Below, piece after piece: positions 49,392 through 57,803 of a stretch of DNA of 64,000 nt. The stretch covers positions 62,001 through 126,000 of the forward strand of contig CAWJLP010000001.1 in assembly GCA_963843745.1 (NCBI GenBank). Reading direction: 5' to 3'. The translations under genes were made by a program, and so were the position numbers. The number at the start of each line of letters is the position of its first letter. The first letter of the stretch is position 1. The DNA is from Trebonia sp963843745 (GTDB taxonomy: Bacteria > Actinomycetota > Actinomycetes > Streptosporangiales > Streptosporangiaceae). The notes under the pieces are model-generated. The model did no database searches and had not been told where the DNA came from. It worked only from the letters and a program-made list of their open reading frames with translations.

Positions 49392-50537
49392 CTACTGCTG
49401 CACGCGCTGGGGCACGACCAGGTACCTGAAGTCGTTTCCCGGGCCGCCCGGCGGCGACTGGGTGATCACCGCGGGCTTGCTGGCGCTGGTGAAGCGCAGC
49501 CTGACCCGCCCGTCCTCGGCGCCCGCCGTCGCCGCGACCACCCCGTCGAGCAGGTAGCCGGGGCTGAACGCGATCACCGGTTCCGCGCCGCTGAACTCGG
49601 CGGGCACCGTCTCCCTGGCCCGCGCGTGACCCTGGGTGGCCGCGCCCACGGTGACCCGGCCAGGGCCGAACGACAGCTGGACCGGCGTGCCGCGCTCGGC
49701 GACGAGCGACACCCGGCGCACCGCCTCGATGAACGCCTCGGCGGGCAGGTCCGCGGTGGAGCCGAACTCGTCGGGGAACCTGGACCGGTACTTGATGAAC
49801 TCGCCGGCCAGCAGCCGGGTGGTGAGCCGCCTGTCGCCGGCCTCGAAGCCGATCATCGCGTCCGCGCCGTCCGGCGTGTCGCTGGCCCGCAGCATGATCC
49901 GCACCGGCTCGCCCGAGGTCATCATGCGGGCCGCGTCGGCCAGCGTCCTGGCCGGCACCAGGACCGTGGCGTCGCCCGTTCCCGGTGACGGCGACCAGGC
50001 GAGCTCCCGCACGGCCAGCCGGTACCGGTCCGTCGCGGCGAGCGTCATCGTCTGCCCGGTGAGCTCGAGGTTGACCGCGGTCAGCATCGGCAGCGTGTCG
50101 TCGCGGCTGGCCGCCGGGGTGACCTGGCCGATCGCGGCGGCCAGCGGGCCGCCGTCCACAGTGCCGGCTAGATGGGGGAGGTCAGGAAGGTCGGGGTAGT
50201 CCGCTGAGGGGAGGGTGGCCAGCGTGAACGCCGCTTCCCCGCACATCATGCTCACGCCGTCGGGATCGTCGGTGAACTCGACGGGGCGGCCGGGCAGGCT
50301 CCTGGTGATCTCCACCAGGAGCCTGCCCGGCACCAGGACCGTTCCTGGCTCGGCCACCTCGGCGGCCACGCGCATCCGGGCCGACACCTCATAGTCGAAG
50401 CATGACAGGGTCAGCCCGTCGTCGGCGGCGCGCAGCAGCAGCCCGCCGAGCACGGCGACCACCGGGCGGGTGGGCAGCGCCCGCGCCACCCAGGTCACGG
50501 CCTCCGCGAGCGCGTCCCGCTCCACGGTGAACTTCAT
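49392..50537 (-). CDS. dnaN: DNA polymerase III beta subunit (sliding clamp) homologue
   Basis: A 381-residue three-domain clamp. It starts MKFTVERDALAEAVTWVARALPTRPVVAVLGGLLL and has VEFTDDPDGVSMMCGEAAFTLATLPSADYP, DTLPMLTAVNLELTGQTMTLAATDRYRLAVRELAW and the final YLVVPQRVQQ, replacing the usual YLIMPMR-like end. No dnaA, recF or gyrB is adjacent, so this is probably a second clamp rather than the replication-origin dnaN. Start ATG 50537. A role in repair or specialised synthesis is possible but unproven. Confidence 0.87.
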   Translation of the reverse strand: MKFTVERDALAEAVTWVARALPTRPVVAVLGGLLLRAADDGLTLSCFDYEVSARMRVAAEVAEPGTVLVPGRLLVEITRSLPGRPVEFTDDPDGVSMMCGEAAFTLATLPSADYPDLPDLPHLAGTVDGGPLAAAIGQVTPAASRDDTLPMLTAVNLELTGQTMTLAATDRYRLAVRELAWSPSPGTGDATVLVPARTLADAARMMTSGEPVRIMLRASDTPDGADAMIGFEAGDRRLTTRLLAGEFIKYRSRFPDEFGSTADLPAEAFIEAVRRVSLVAERGTPVQLSFGPGRVTVGAATQGHARARETVPAEFSGAEPVIAFSPGYLLDGVVAATAGAEDGRVRLRFTSASKPAVITQSPPGGPGNDFRYLVVPQRVQQ

Positions 50538-50581
50538 GTCCCCATCCTGGCATGGGGCACTGACATTCGAGCCGGGCCGCG

Positions 50582-51322
50582 TCAGGCCAGGTACTTGCCG
50601 AAGAAGTCGAAGATCTTCTGCCAGCCGTCCATCGCCGCCTCGGGCCGGTAGGCGGGCCGGTTCACCGAGAAGAACGCGTGCCCGGCGCCCTCGTAGCTGT
50701 GGAACTCGTACGTCTTGCCCGCTTCCTGCAGCGCCTTCTCCAGCTCGGCGACCTCCTCGGGCGACGGGTGCTGATCGTCCGCGCCGAACAGCCCGAGCAG
50801 CGGGCACGACAGCTGGGGCGTCTTGTCCACGATCGGGCCGACCTTGAGCGGCATGCCCTCCGGCGGGGTGCCCACGACGAACGCGCCGTAGCAGTCCACC
50901 GCGGCGTCCAGCGGCAGGCTGACCGCCGCGAGGAACGACTGGCGGCCGCCCGAGCAGTAGCCGATCGTGCCGGCCTTGCCGTTGGAGCTGGTCAGCCCCT
51001 TCAGGTAGGCGACGGCGCCGGCCACGTCCCCGACCAGCCGGTCGTCAGGCACCCCGCCGGCGGCGCGCGCCGTGGCCGCGGCGTCGTCAGGGCTGGCGCC
51101 CGGCGCCTCACGGAAGTACAGGTTCGGCACGACCGCGTTGTAGCCGCGGGTGGCGAAGGTCCTGGCGATCTCCTTGGTCGGCGCGTCGTAGCCGGGCATG
51201 TGGTGGATGACCACCACGCCGCCCGCCGGGCCGGGCCGCATCGGGCGGGCCGCGTAGGCCTCGATGGCGTCGCCGCCGTGCCCGGTGATCGTGACGCTCT
51301 CGGCGAGTATGGCGTCGTACAT
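50582..51322 (-). CDS. Dienelactone hydrolase family protein (copy A)
   Basis: A 246-residue alpha/beta hydrolase. The nucleophile C123 in GYCSGGRQS, acid D182 or D183 in FGADDQH and H215 in GAGHAFF make a dienelactone-hydrolase triad. Expected substrates are dienelactones or similar esters from aromatic ring cleavage, although no aromatic pathway genes are nearby. It is a close paralogue of the gene at 51624 (same MYDA start, same spacing of motifs). ATG 51322 has GGAAGG upstream. Confidence 0.88.
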   Translation of the reverse strand: MYDAILAESVTITGHGGDAIEAYAARPMRPGPAGGVVVIHHMPGYDAPTKEIARTFATRGYNAVVPNLYFREAPGASPDDAAATARAAGGVPDDRLVGDVAGAVAYLKGLTSSNGKAGTIGYCSGGRQSFLAAVSLPLDAAVDCYGAFVVGTPPEGMPLKVGPIVDKTPQLSCPLLGLFGADDQHPSPEEVAELEKALQEAGKTYEFHSYEGAGHAFFSVNRPAYRPEAAMDGWQKIFDFFGKYLA

Positions 51323-51344
51323 GGTGATCCTTCCTGTTTGGCTA

Positions 51345-51605
51345 TTACTCAAGACCAGGGGGGGCGGAGTCGAGGACCGCCTCGATCGCCTTCATCAGGG
51401 CGCGCGCCGATTCGGCGCTGAGCTCCACCGCGACCCGCGCCGACGGCCCCTGGGCCGGGGCGAGGAAGTCGATGTTCAGCGTGTGGCCGTAGGGCGCGTG
51501 CACCGGGTGGTCGAAGTACACGCTGCCGTCGGTCACCCGGAACCAGCCGGACCCGCCCTTGGCGCTGCCGCTGATCGCGATCTTCTCGGTCAGGTAGGTA
51601 CACAC
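51345..51605 (-). CDS. DUF6295-like small protein (86 aa)
   Basis: MCTYLTEKIAISGSAKGGSGW, then FRVTDGSVYFDHPVHAPYGHTLNIDFL and an Ala-rich helix ending. The pattern matches small actinobacterial proteins that I believe are called DUF6295. Function is unknown. It lies between the two dienelactone hydrolase paralogues in the same direction with short spacers, so it is probably part of their operon. Confidence 0.72.
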   Translation of the reverse strand: MCTYLTEKIAISGSAKGGSGWFRVTDGSVYFDHPVHAPYGHTLNIDFLAPAQGPSARVAVELSAESARALMKAIEAVLDSAPPGLE

Positions 51606-51623
51606 TTCTCGCAGCTCCTTCCG

Positions 51624-52376
51624 TCAGGCCGCCAGGTAACGGCCGAACCAGTCCAGGATCTTTCCCCAGGCGTCCACCGCGCTCTGCGGGTGGTAGCGCG
51701 CGCTGTCTACCTGCATGAACCCGTGGTTGGCCCCGTCGTAACTGTGAAACTCGTACGTCTTCCCCGCCTCCCGCAGCGCCTGCTCGAGCTCCGCGACGTG
51801 CTCAGGCGACGGGAACTTGTCTTCTTTGCCGAACAGCCCGAGCAGCGGGCACGACAGGCTGGGCGTCCTGGTCACGATCGGCTGCCACCCGGCCAGCGGG
51901 TGCCCGGCGGGCGGCTCGCCCACCACGAACCCGCCGTAACAGTCCACCGCCGCGTCGAGCGGCAGGCTGACCGCGGCGAGGAACGACTGCCGCCCGCCCG
52001 AGCAGTGCCCGATCACGCCGATCTTGCCGTTGGCGTTCGACAGCCCCTTCAGGTAGGCGACCGCGCCCTCGACCTCCGCGACGACCCGCTCGTCGGGGAT
52101 CGGGATCGCGCCCTGCGACCTGGCGGCCGCCACGGCGTCGTCCGGGTCGGCGCCCGGCGCCTCCCGCGAGTACAGGTTGGGCATCACGGCGTTGAAGCCG
52201 CCCACGGCGAGGGACCTGGCGAACTCCTTGGTCTGCCGGTCGTAGCCGGGCAGATGGTGGATGACCACCACGCCGCCCACCGGACCCGGCGTGAGCGGCC
52301 TGGCCGAGTACGCCTCGATGGCGTCTCCCTCGTGGCCGGTGATGGTGACGGTCTCCGACAGCACCGCGTCGTACAT
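51624..52376 (-). CDS. Dienelactone hydrolase family protein (copy B)
   Basis: A 250-residue paralogue of copy A, with nucleophile Cys in GHCSGGRQSF, acid in FGKEDKFPS and His in GANHGFM. Differences cluster near the active-site acid (ADDQH versus KEDKF) and the last loop (GAGHAFF versus GANHGFM), so substrate use may differ. ATG 52376 follows GGAAGGGG. It is the first gene of a three-gene unit. Confidence 0.88.
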   Translation of the reverse strand: MYDAVLSETVTITGHEGDAIEAYSARPLTPGPVGGVVVIHHLPGYDRQTKEFARSLAVGGFNAVMPNLYSREAPGADPDDAVAAARSQGAIPIPDERVVAEVEGAVAYLKGLSNANGKIGVIGHCSGGRQSFLAAVSLPLDAAVDCYGGFVVGEPPAGHPLAGWQPIVTRTPSLSCPLLGLFGKEDKFPSPEHVAELEQALREAGKTYEFHSYDGANHGFMQVDSARYHPQSAVDAWGKILDWFGRYLAA

Positions 52377-52551
52377 CGGGCAACCCCTTCCGCTAGCAAG
52401 CAATTCTTACCGTTGCGGTCCAGCCGAATCATTCCACCTGGCTCGTTAGCGAGGCGAACGAACGCGGCAGGCCGGCTATAGCTAGCTCCACCCTGGACGG
52501 GGGGTCGCGCCTCCGCGCAACTGGGTGCTCAGCACCACTGCGATCCAGCGT

Positions 52552-52587
52552 GATACTCAGTAGCCTACCCAGCATGATCCCGAGTAG
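52552..52587 (+). promoter_or_regulatory. Direct repeat ahead of the PadR gene
   Basis: GATACTCAGTAG (52552-52563) and GATCCCGAGTAG (52576-52587) are 24 bases apart, ending 9 bases before the PadR start. A hairpin GGTGCT-C-AGCACC lies further upstream. These are candidate autoregulatory sites. The rest of 52377-52551 shows nothing clear. Confidence 0.35.
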
Positions 52588-52596
52588 TACCAGGTC

Positions 52597-53208
52597 ATGA
52601 GCATCCGCCACGCGCTGCTCGCGCTGCTGAGCGAAGGTCCCAAGTACGGCCTGCAGCTTCGCGAGGAGTTCGAGACGCGCACCGGCGATGTCTGGCCGCT
52701 GAACGGGGGTCAGGTGTACACCACGGTGCAGCGGCTGGAGCGTGACGGGCTCGTCGAGTCCGACGGCACCGGCGGGGAAGGCCCGCGGAAGGGCTTCAGG
52801 ATCACCGCCGAAGGCGAGCGGGAGCTGGCCGTATGGCTGCGCACGCCACCGGACCTGAGCTCGCCGCCACGCGACGAACTCGTGATGAAGATCCTGGTGG
52901 CGCTGTACGTGCCGAGCGCCGACGTGCACTCGGTGATCCAGGCGCACCGGCGCTACCTGGTCGAGCTGATGCAGCAGTGGACCCGGATCAAGGAATACGA
53001 CGCCGGGGGCGACCTGAACATGTCGCTGGCGATCGACGCCGAGCTGTTCCGGCTCGACGGGGTCGCCAGGTGGCTGGACGCCGCAGAAGCCCGCGTCAAT
53101 CGCGCGGCAACCGAGGGTGCGACGACCTGGGCGGACCAGGCGAGCCCCGGAAACCAGACACGAGCGCCGCTGCCACGGCAATGGCGGGAAATGAGAGCAC
53201 GGCGATGA
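52597..53208 (+). CDS. PadR-family regulator
   Basis: A 203-residue regulator. The winged helix is HALLALLSEGPKYGLQLREEFETRTGDVWPLNGGQVYTTVQRLERDGLVESDG, and the C-terminal Vir-like helix is at about residues 95-185. ATG 52597. Its stop overlaps the ABC ATPase start as ATGA, so it is co-expressed with the transporter it probably represses, a common pattern for MacB-like exporters. Confidence 0.9.
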   Translation: MSIRHALLALLSEGPKYGLQLREEFETRTGDVWPLNGGQVYTTVQRLERDGLVESDGTGGEGPRKGFRITAEGERELAVWLRTPPDLSSPPRDELVMKILVALYVPSADVHSVIQAHRRYLVELMQQWTRIKEYDAGGDLNMSLAIDAELFRLDGVARWLDAAEARVNRAATEGATTWADQASPGNQTRAPLPRQWREMRARR

Positions 53209-53930
53209 GCATGCTGGAGCTGCGCCGGGTGTCCAGGTCCTACGGGCAAGGGGACGCCGAGGTGCACGCCTTGCGCGAGGTAAGCCTGACGGCAGACGAA
53301 GGCGAGATGGTCGCGGTGATGGGACCCAGCGGCTCGGGGAAGAGCACGCTGCTGACCATCGCAGGAACGCTGGAGGAGCCGACGTCCGGCGAGGTGCTGA
53401 TCGCCGGGCAGCCGGTCGGCAAGGCGTCGCGCAGCACCAAGGCGCGGCTGCGGCGGCGCGTCATCGGCTACGTATTCCAGGACTTCAACCTGCTGCCAGG
53501 GCTGACCGCGGCGGAAAACGTGTCGCTGCCCCTGGAGCTTGACGGCGTGTCCGCCCGCCGGGCGCGCGTCCCCGGCCTGCGCGGGCTCGAACGACTTGGC
53601 CTCCGCGAGCGGGCGGCGCACTACCCCGACCAGCTGTCTGGCGGCGAACGGCAGCGGGTGGCGATCGCGCGCGCGATGGTGGGCGAGCGGAGGCTGCTGC
53701 TCGCCGACGAGCCCTCGGGCGCACTGGACTCAGCGAACGCGCAGGCGGTCATGCGGCTGCTGCTCGACGCGTGCAAGGTGGGCGGGATGACCGCGGTGGT
53801 CGTGACCCATGACGCCCAGCTCGCGTCCTGGGCGGACCGCGTGGTGTTCCTGAGGGACGGCCAGGTGACGGACCAGACCACCGTGGCGCCAGGTCCCGAG
53901 TCCTTCCTCACTCCGGAGCGACACCAGTGA
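53205..53930 (+). CDS. MacB/LolD-type ABC transporter ATP-binding protein
   Basis: A 241-residue ATPase with Walker A GPSGSGKST, Q-loop YVFQDFNLLPGLTAAENV, signature LSGGERQRVAIARA, Walker B LLLADEPSGALD and H-loop VVTHDAQ. The FQDFNLLP and LADEPSGALD forms are typical of MacB-class enzymes partnered with FtsX permeases. It overlaps both neighbours by four bases. Confidence 0.92.
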   Translation: MSMLELRRVSRSYGQGDAEVHALREVSLTADEGEMVAVMGPSGSGKSTLLTIAGTLEEPTSGEVLIAGQPVGKASRSTKARLRRRVIGYVFQDFNLLPGLTAAENVSLPLELDGVSARRARVPGLRGLERLGLRERAAHYPDQLSGGERQRVAIARAMVGERRLLLADEPSGALDSANAQAVMRLLLDACKVGGMTAVVVTHDAQLASWADRVVFLRDGQVTDQTTVAPGPESFLTPERHQ

Positions 53931-56494
53931 GCGCCACGGCGGTAACGGAACGGCCCGCGCATACCACGCGGAACGGCGGGGTGCCTGCCCGCCGCGCGGT
54001 CGTCCGCTGGGCCATCCGGCTGCTGCGCCGCGAGTGGCGGCAGCAGCTGCTGATCCTCACGCTGATCACCGTCGCCGTCGGCGCCACCGTCGTGGCCGCG
54101 ACCGTCGCGACCAACACGCCCGCCCCGGTAGCCGGGGTGCTCGGCACCGCGCAGGACGCGGCCTCGCTCTCCGGCTCGCCGGCAGCGGTCAACGCCCAGA
54201 TCAAGAACCTCGAGAACCGCTGGGGCAGGGTCGACGTCATCGAGAATGAGAGCGTCCAGGTCCCCGGCACCCTGAACACCTTCGAGCTGCGGGCGCAGGA
54301 TCGCCGCGGTCCCTACGGCGGGCCGTTGCTGAGCCTGATCAGCGGCCAGTACCCCGCCACGGCCGGCCAGATCGCCGTGACCAGCGGGGTCGCGGCCGAC
54401 TTCCACCTGACGGCCGGCCGCGACTGGACCGTCGCCGGCAAGACCTGGAAGGTAACCGGCATCGTCCAGAACCCGCAGAGCCTGCTCGACGAGTTCGCCC
54501 TGGTCATCCCCGGCCAGGTCGCGAATCCGGACAACGTGACGGTGCTGTTCGACGCGCCGGGGGCAAGCGCGTCGAGCCTCAGCACCACGACCATGAACGT
54601 GACGACCGCGCAGACGGTGGCGAACACCAACGAGGTCAACCCCGAGACGATCTCGATCGCCGCGGCCGTGCTCGGCATGCTGCTGATCGCGCTTGTCGGC
54701 GTCGGCGGCTTCACCGTCCTCGCGCAGCGCAGGCTGAGGGCGATCGGCATGCTCGCCGCTCAGGGCGCGACGCAGCGGCACATCCGCCTGGTCGTCAGGG
54801 CCAACGGCGCCGCCACCGGCATCGTGGGCGCCATCGCGGGAGCGGCGCTCGGCTTCCTCGCCTGGCTCGCCTACCGCCCGCAGGCCGAGAACAGCGCGCA
54901 CCACGTCATGGGCGTGTTCCAGCTGCCGTGGACGGTCATCGGCATCTCGATGGCCCTGGCCATCATCGCGACCTACTTCGCCGCCTCCCGGCCGGCGAGG
55001 ACGATCGCGAAAGTCCCGGTGGTGGCCGCGCTGGCCGGCCGCCCGCCCGCGCCGAAGAAGACCAGGCACCTGGCGATCCCGGTCGGTATCTGCTTCCTGG
55101 TCGCCGCGTTCCTGCTGCTCGGCGCCGCCGGCGCCACGACCGGCGGCGGCGGCGGAGGCAAGAGCAACCAGACGCTGGAACTCGTCGTCGGCTTCGTCGC
55201 GCTGGCCGTCGCCATCGTCCTGCTCGCCCCGGCGCTCCTGTCGGTGGTCGCCGCCGCCGGCAAGCGGAGCCCGGTCGCGATAAGGCTCGCGCTGCGCGAT
55301 CTGGCACGGTACCGGGCCCGGTCCGGCCCCGCGCTGGCGGCGATCAGCCTCAGCACGCTGATCGCGGTCATCATCTGCGTGGCAAGCGCCGCCAGGTTCG
55401 CCAACGCCCTCGATTACGCCGGCCCGAACCTCAACTCCCATCAGCTCATCGTGTACACGCCGGGCACCGCCAACGTCCGTTCGGCGGGGGTCGCGGACAG
55501 CAACCCGACCGCGGCCCAGATCGCGGCCGCGCCGAAGGTCGCGCAGGAGATCGCCGCTGAGCTCGGCACGACCAGCGTGATCACGCTGGAGAACACCAGC
55601 GTGAACCTGGACCACGCCGCGGCCGGGCGCTCCTGGTCCGGCCCGATTTACGTGGCGACGCCGCAGCTGCTGAGCGCGTTCGGCATCAAGCAGTCGCAGG
55701 TCAACCCCGACGCGGACATCCTGACGATGCGCCCCGGACTGTCAACGATGAGCCTGATGCAGCTCACTTACGGCGACCAGGGCGGCGGCCAGGTCTCCAT
55801 CGGCCCGGGGGCCCCGGGCGGGACCGGCCCCGGCGGCCAGGACTCGCAGCCCTGCTCGGCGGGAGGCTGCATCGCCAACCCGCCCATCCAGGAGGTCAGC
55901 CAGCTCCCCTCTGGCACGTCCGCGCCGAACACGGTGGTCACCGAGCACGCGATCACCACCCTGCACCTGCAAAAGTCCATCGGCGTCGCGGGCTGGCTCA
56001 TCCAGGTGCCGAACGGCCTCACCGCCACCCAGGTCACCGACGCGCAGCGGATCGCCGCGGTGGCCGGGATGGGCGTGGAGACCCGCAACAGCATCCCGTC
56101 GCTAGCGCAGATCATCGACGCGGCCACGCTGTTCGGGATCGTGCTCGCGATCGGCATCCTCGGCCTGAGCGTCGGCCTCGTCCGCAGCGAGGCGGCCCGT
56201 GACCTGCGCACGCTGTCCGCGACCGGGGCGGGCGGCGTCACGCGCCGCACGATCACGGCGACGACCGCGGGCGCGCTCGGGTTCACCGGCGCGGTGGTCG
56301 GGATCGTCGGCGGGTACCTGGCGGCGATCGGCTTCTTCAGCAGCAATTCGCTCGACGGCCTGTCGTCGCTGACCAGCATCCCCGTGACCAACCTGCTGGT
56401 GATCCTGGTGGGCATGCCGCTGGCCGCGACGGTCCTCGGCTGGCTGCTGGCCGGCCGTGACCGGGGGGGCATCGCCCGCCAGCCGCTCGAATAA
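53927..56494 (+). CDS. FtsX-like ABC transporter permease
   Basis: An 855-residue permease. It has one membrane segment near residue 45, an extracytoplasmic domain to about 230 and FtsX bundles at about 240-355 (MLLIALVGVGGFTVLAQRRLRAIGMLAAQGATQRHIR) and 735-850. Two further membrane segments near 385-450 separate the halves, followed by a second extracytoplasmic domain with a Gly/Pro-rich loop containing a C-x(5)-C pair. It is a mechanotransmission-type exporter component together with the ATPase upstream. Start GTG 53927. Confidence 0.88.
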   Translation: MSATAVTERPAHTTRNGGVPARRAVVRWAIRLLRREWRQQLLILTLITVAVGATVVAATVATNTPAPVAGVLGTAQDAASLSGSPAAVNAQIKNLENRWGRVDVIENESVQVPGTLNTFELRAQDRRGPYGGPLLSLISGQYPATAGQIAVTSGVAADFHLTAGRDWTVAGKTWKVTGIVQNPQSLLDEFALVIPGQVANPDNVTVLFDAPGASASSLSTTTMNVTTAQTVANTNEVNPETISIAAAVLGMLLIALVGVGGFTVLAQRRLRAIGMLAAQGATQRHIRLVVRANGAATGIVGAIAGAALGFLAWLAYRPQAENSAHHVMGVFQLPWTVIGISMALAIIATYFAASRPARTIAKVPVVAALAGRPPAPKKTRHLAIPVGICFLVAAFLLLGAAGATTGGGGGGKSNQTLELVVGFVALAVAIVLLAPALLSVVAAAGKRSPVAIRLALRDLARYRARSGPALAAISLSTLIAVIICVASAARFANALDYAGPNLNSHQLIVYTPGTANVRSAGVADSNPTAAQIAAAPKVAQEIAAELGTTSVITLENTSVNLDHAAAGRSWSGPIYVATPQLLSAFGIKQSQVNPDADILTMRPGLSTMSLMQLTYGDQGGGQVSIGPGAPGGTGPGGQDSQPCSAGGCIANPPIQEVSQLPSGTSAPNTVVTEHAITTLHLQKSIGVAGWLIQVPNGLTATQVTDAQRIAAVAGMGVETRNSIPSLAQIIDAATLFGIVLAIGILGLSVGLVRSEAARDLRTLSATGAGGVTRRTITATTAGALGFTGAVVGIVGGYLAAIGFFSSNSLDGLSSLTSIPVTNLLVILVGMPLAATVLGWLLAGRDRGGIARQPLE

Positions 56495-56549
56495 CGCCGA
56501 GCGGCAGGGGCAGGAAACCGGCGCGACGGGCAGTGGCAGACTCTTGTTC

Positions 56550-57575
56550 ATGACTTACGTTGCCGCTTCCGACCGGTATGAGCAAATGCCCTACCGCCGC
56601 TGCGGGCGCAGCGGCATCCAGCTGCCCGCGGTCTCCCTCGGCCTGTGGCAGAACTTCGGCGACGCCACCCCGATCGACACCCAGCGCGCGATCCTGCGCC
56701 GCGCCTTCGACCTGGGGGTCACCCACTTCGACCTCGCGAACAACTACGGACCGAGTTACGGGAGCGCCGAGATCAACTTCGGGCGGCTGATGCGCGAGGA
56801 CTTCCGGCCGTACCGGGACGAGCTGATCATCTCCACCAAGGCGGGCTATGACATGTGGCCGGGCCCGTACGGCGAATGGGGCTCCCGCAAGTACCTGCTC
56901 GCCAGCCTCGACCAGTCGCTGCGGCGGACGGGCCTGGAGTACGTGGATATCTTCTACAGCCACCGCTTCGACCCGGACACGCCGCTGGAAGAGACGATGG
57001 GTGCGCTGGATACCGCGGTCAAGCAGGGGAAGGCTTTGTACGCCGGCATCTCGTCCTATTCTCCGGAACGGACTAGTGACGCTGCCAGGATCCTCCGCTC
57101 TCTCGGCACCCCGTTGCTGATCCACCAGCCGTCGTACTCCATGCTGAACCGCTGGATCGAGGGCGGGCTGCTCGACGTCCTCGAGGACGAGGGCGTCGGC
57201 TGCATCGCGTTCTCCCCGCTGGCGCAGGGCCTGCTCACCACCAAGTACCTGTCCGGCGTGCCGGAGGGCTCGCGGGCCAGCAGGAACGGGTCGCTGTCCA
57301 GAGACCAGCTCAGCGACAAGACCATGGCGCACGTCCGGGCGCTCAACGAGATCGCCGCCGCCCGCGGCCAGACCCTCGCCCAGATGGCGATCTCCTGGGT
57401 GCTGCGCGACCCGCGGGTCACCTCGGCGCTGGTCGGCGCCAGCAGCGTGCACCAGCTCGAGGAGAACCTGGCCGCGGCCAGCAAGACCACCTTCAGCGCC
57501 GACGAGCTCACCGCCATCGACAACAACGCCGTCGAGGCCGGCATCAACATCTGGGCCCGCTCCAGCTCACACTGA
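56550..57575 (+). CDS. Aldo/keto reductase (YghZ-like)
   Basis: A 341-residue reductase. The catalytic tetrad is visible: Asp and Tyr in THFDLANNYGPSYG, Lys in IISTKAGYDMWPGPYG and His in DIFYSHRFDPDTPLEETMGAL. YDMWPGPYGEWGSRKYL is characteristic of the YghZ / L-glyceraldehyde-3-phosphate reductase branch, which also detoxifies methylglyoxal with NADPH. ATG 56550 is chosen since homology starts there; the frame is open further upstream. It ends 30 bases before the repeat array. Confidence 0.88.
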   Translation: MTYVAASDRYEQMPYRRCGRSGIQLPAVSLGLWQNFGDATPIDTQRAILRRAFDLGVTHFDLANNYGPSYGSAEINFGRLMREDFRPYRDELIISTKAGYDMWPGPYGEWGSRKYLLASLDQSLRRTGLEYVDIFYSHRFDPDTPLEETMGALDTAVKQGKALYAGISSYSPERTSDAARILRSLGTPLLIHQPSYSMLNRWIEGGLLDVLEDEGVGCIAFSPLAQGLLTTKYLSGVPEGSRASRNGSLSRDQLSDKTMAHVRALNEIAAARGQTLAQMAISWVLRDPRVTSALVGASSVHQLEENLAAASKTTFSADELTAIDNNAVEAGINIWARSSSH

Positions 57576-57604
57576 CCCGCCGGCCTCCGGCCGCGCCCGC
57601 GAAC

Positions 57605-57803
57605 GTGGTCGATGTGACATCGACCACCAAAGAGTGTGGTGGATGCGCCACCGACCACCAAAGAGTGTGGTGGATGCGCCATCAACCGCCAAAGAGTGTG
57701 GTGGATGCGCCATCGACCGCCAAAGAGCGTGGTGGATGCGCCACCGACCACCAAAGAGTGTGGTGGATGCGCCATCAACCGCCAAAGAGTGTGGTGGATG
57801 CGC
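57605..57803 (+). repeat. Left array of 31-bp near-palindromic repeats (6 units)
   Basis: Anchor GGATGCGCCA recurs at 57641, 57672, 57703, 57734, 57765, with the last truncated by the IS at 57796; the period is exactly 31 bases. Each unit holds ACCRCCAAAGAGYGTGGT, whose ends form a dyad. The array begins with the perfect palindrome GGTCGATGTGACATCGACC. Both strands are open in several frames, but there is no gene. Units are in the same orientation as those at 59511-59750. Confidence 0.88.

Noticed and set aside
52377..52596. tRNA-like gene
   Set aside because: Short hairpins are present, but there is no cloverleaf with T-loop or acceptor pairing.
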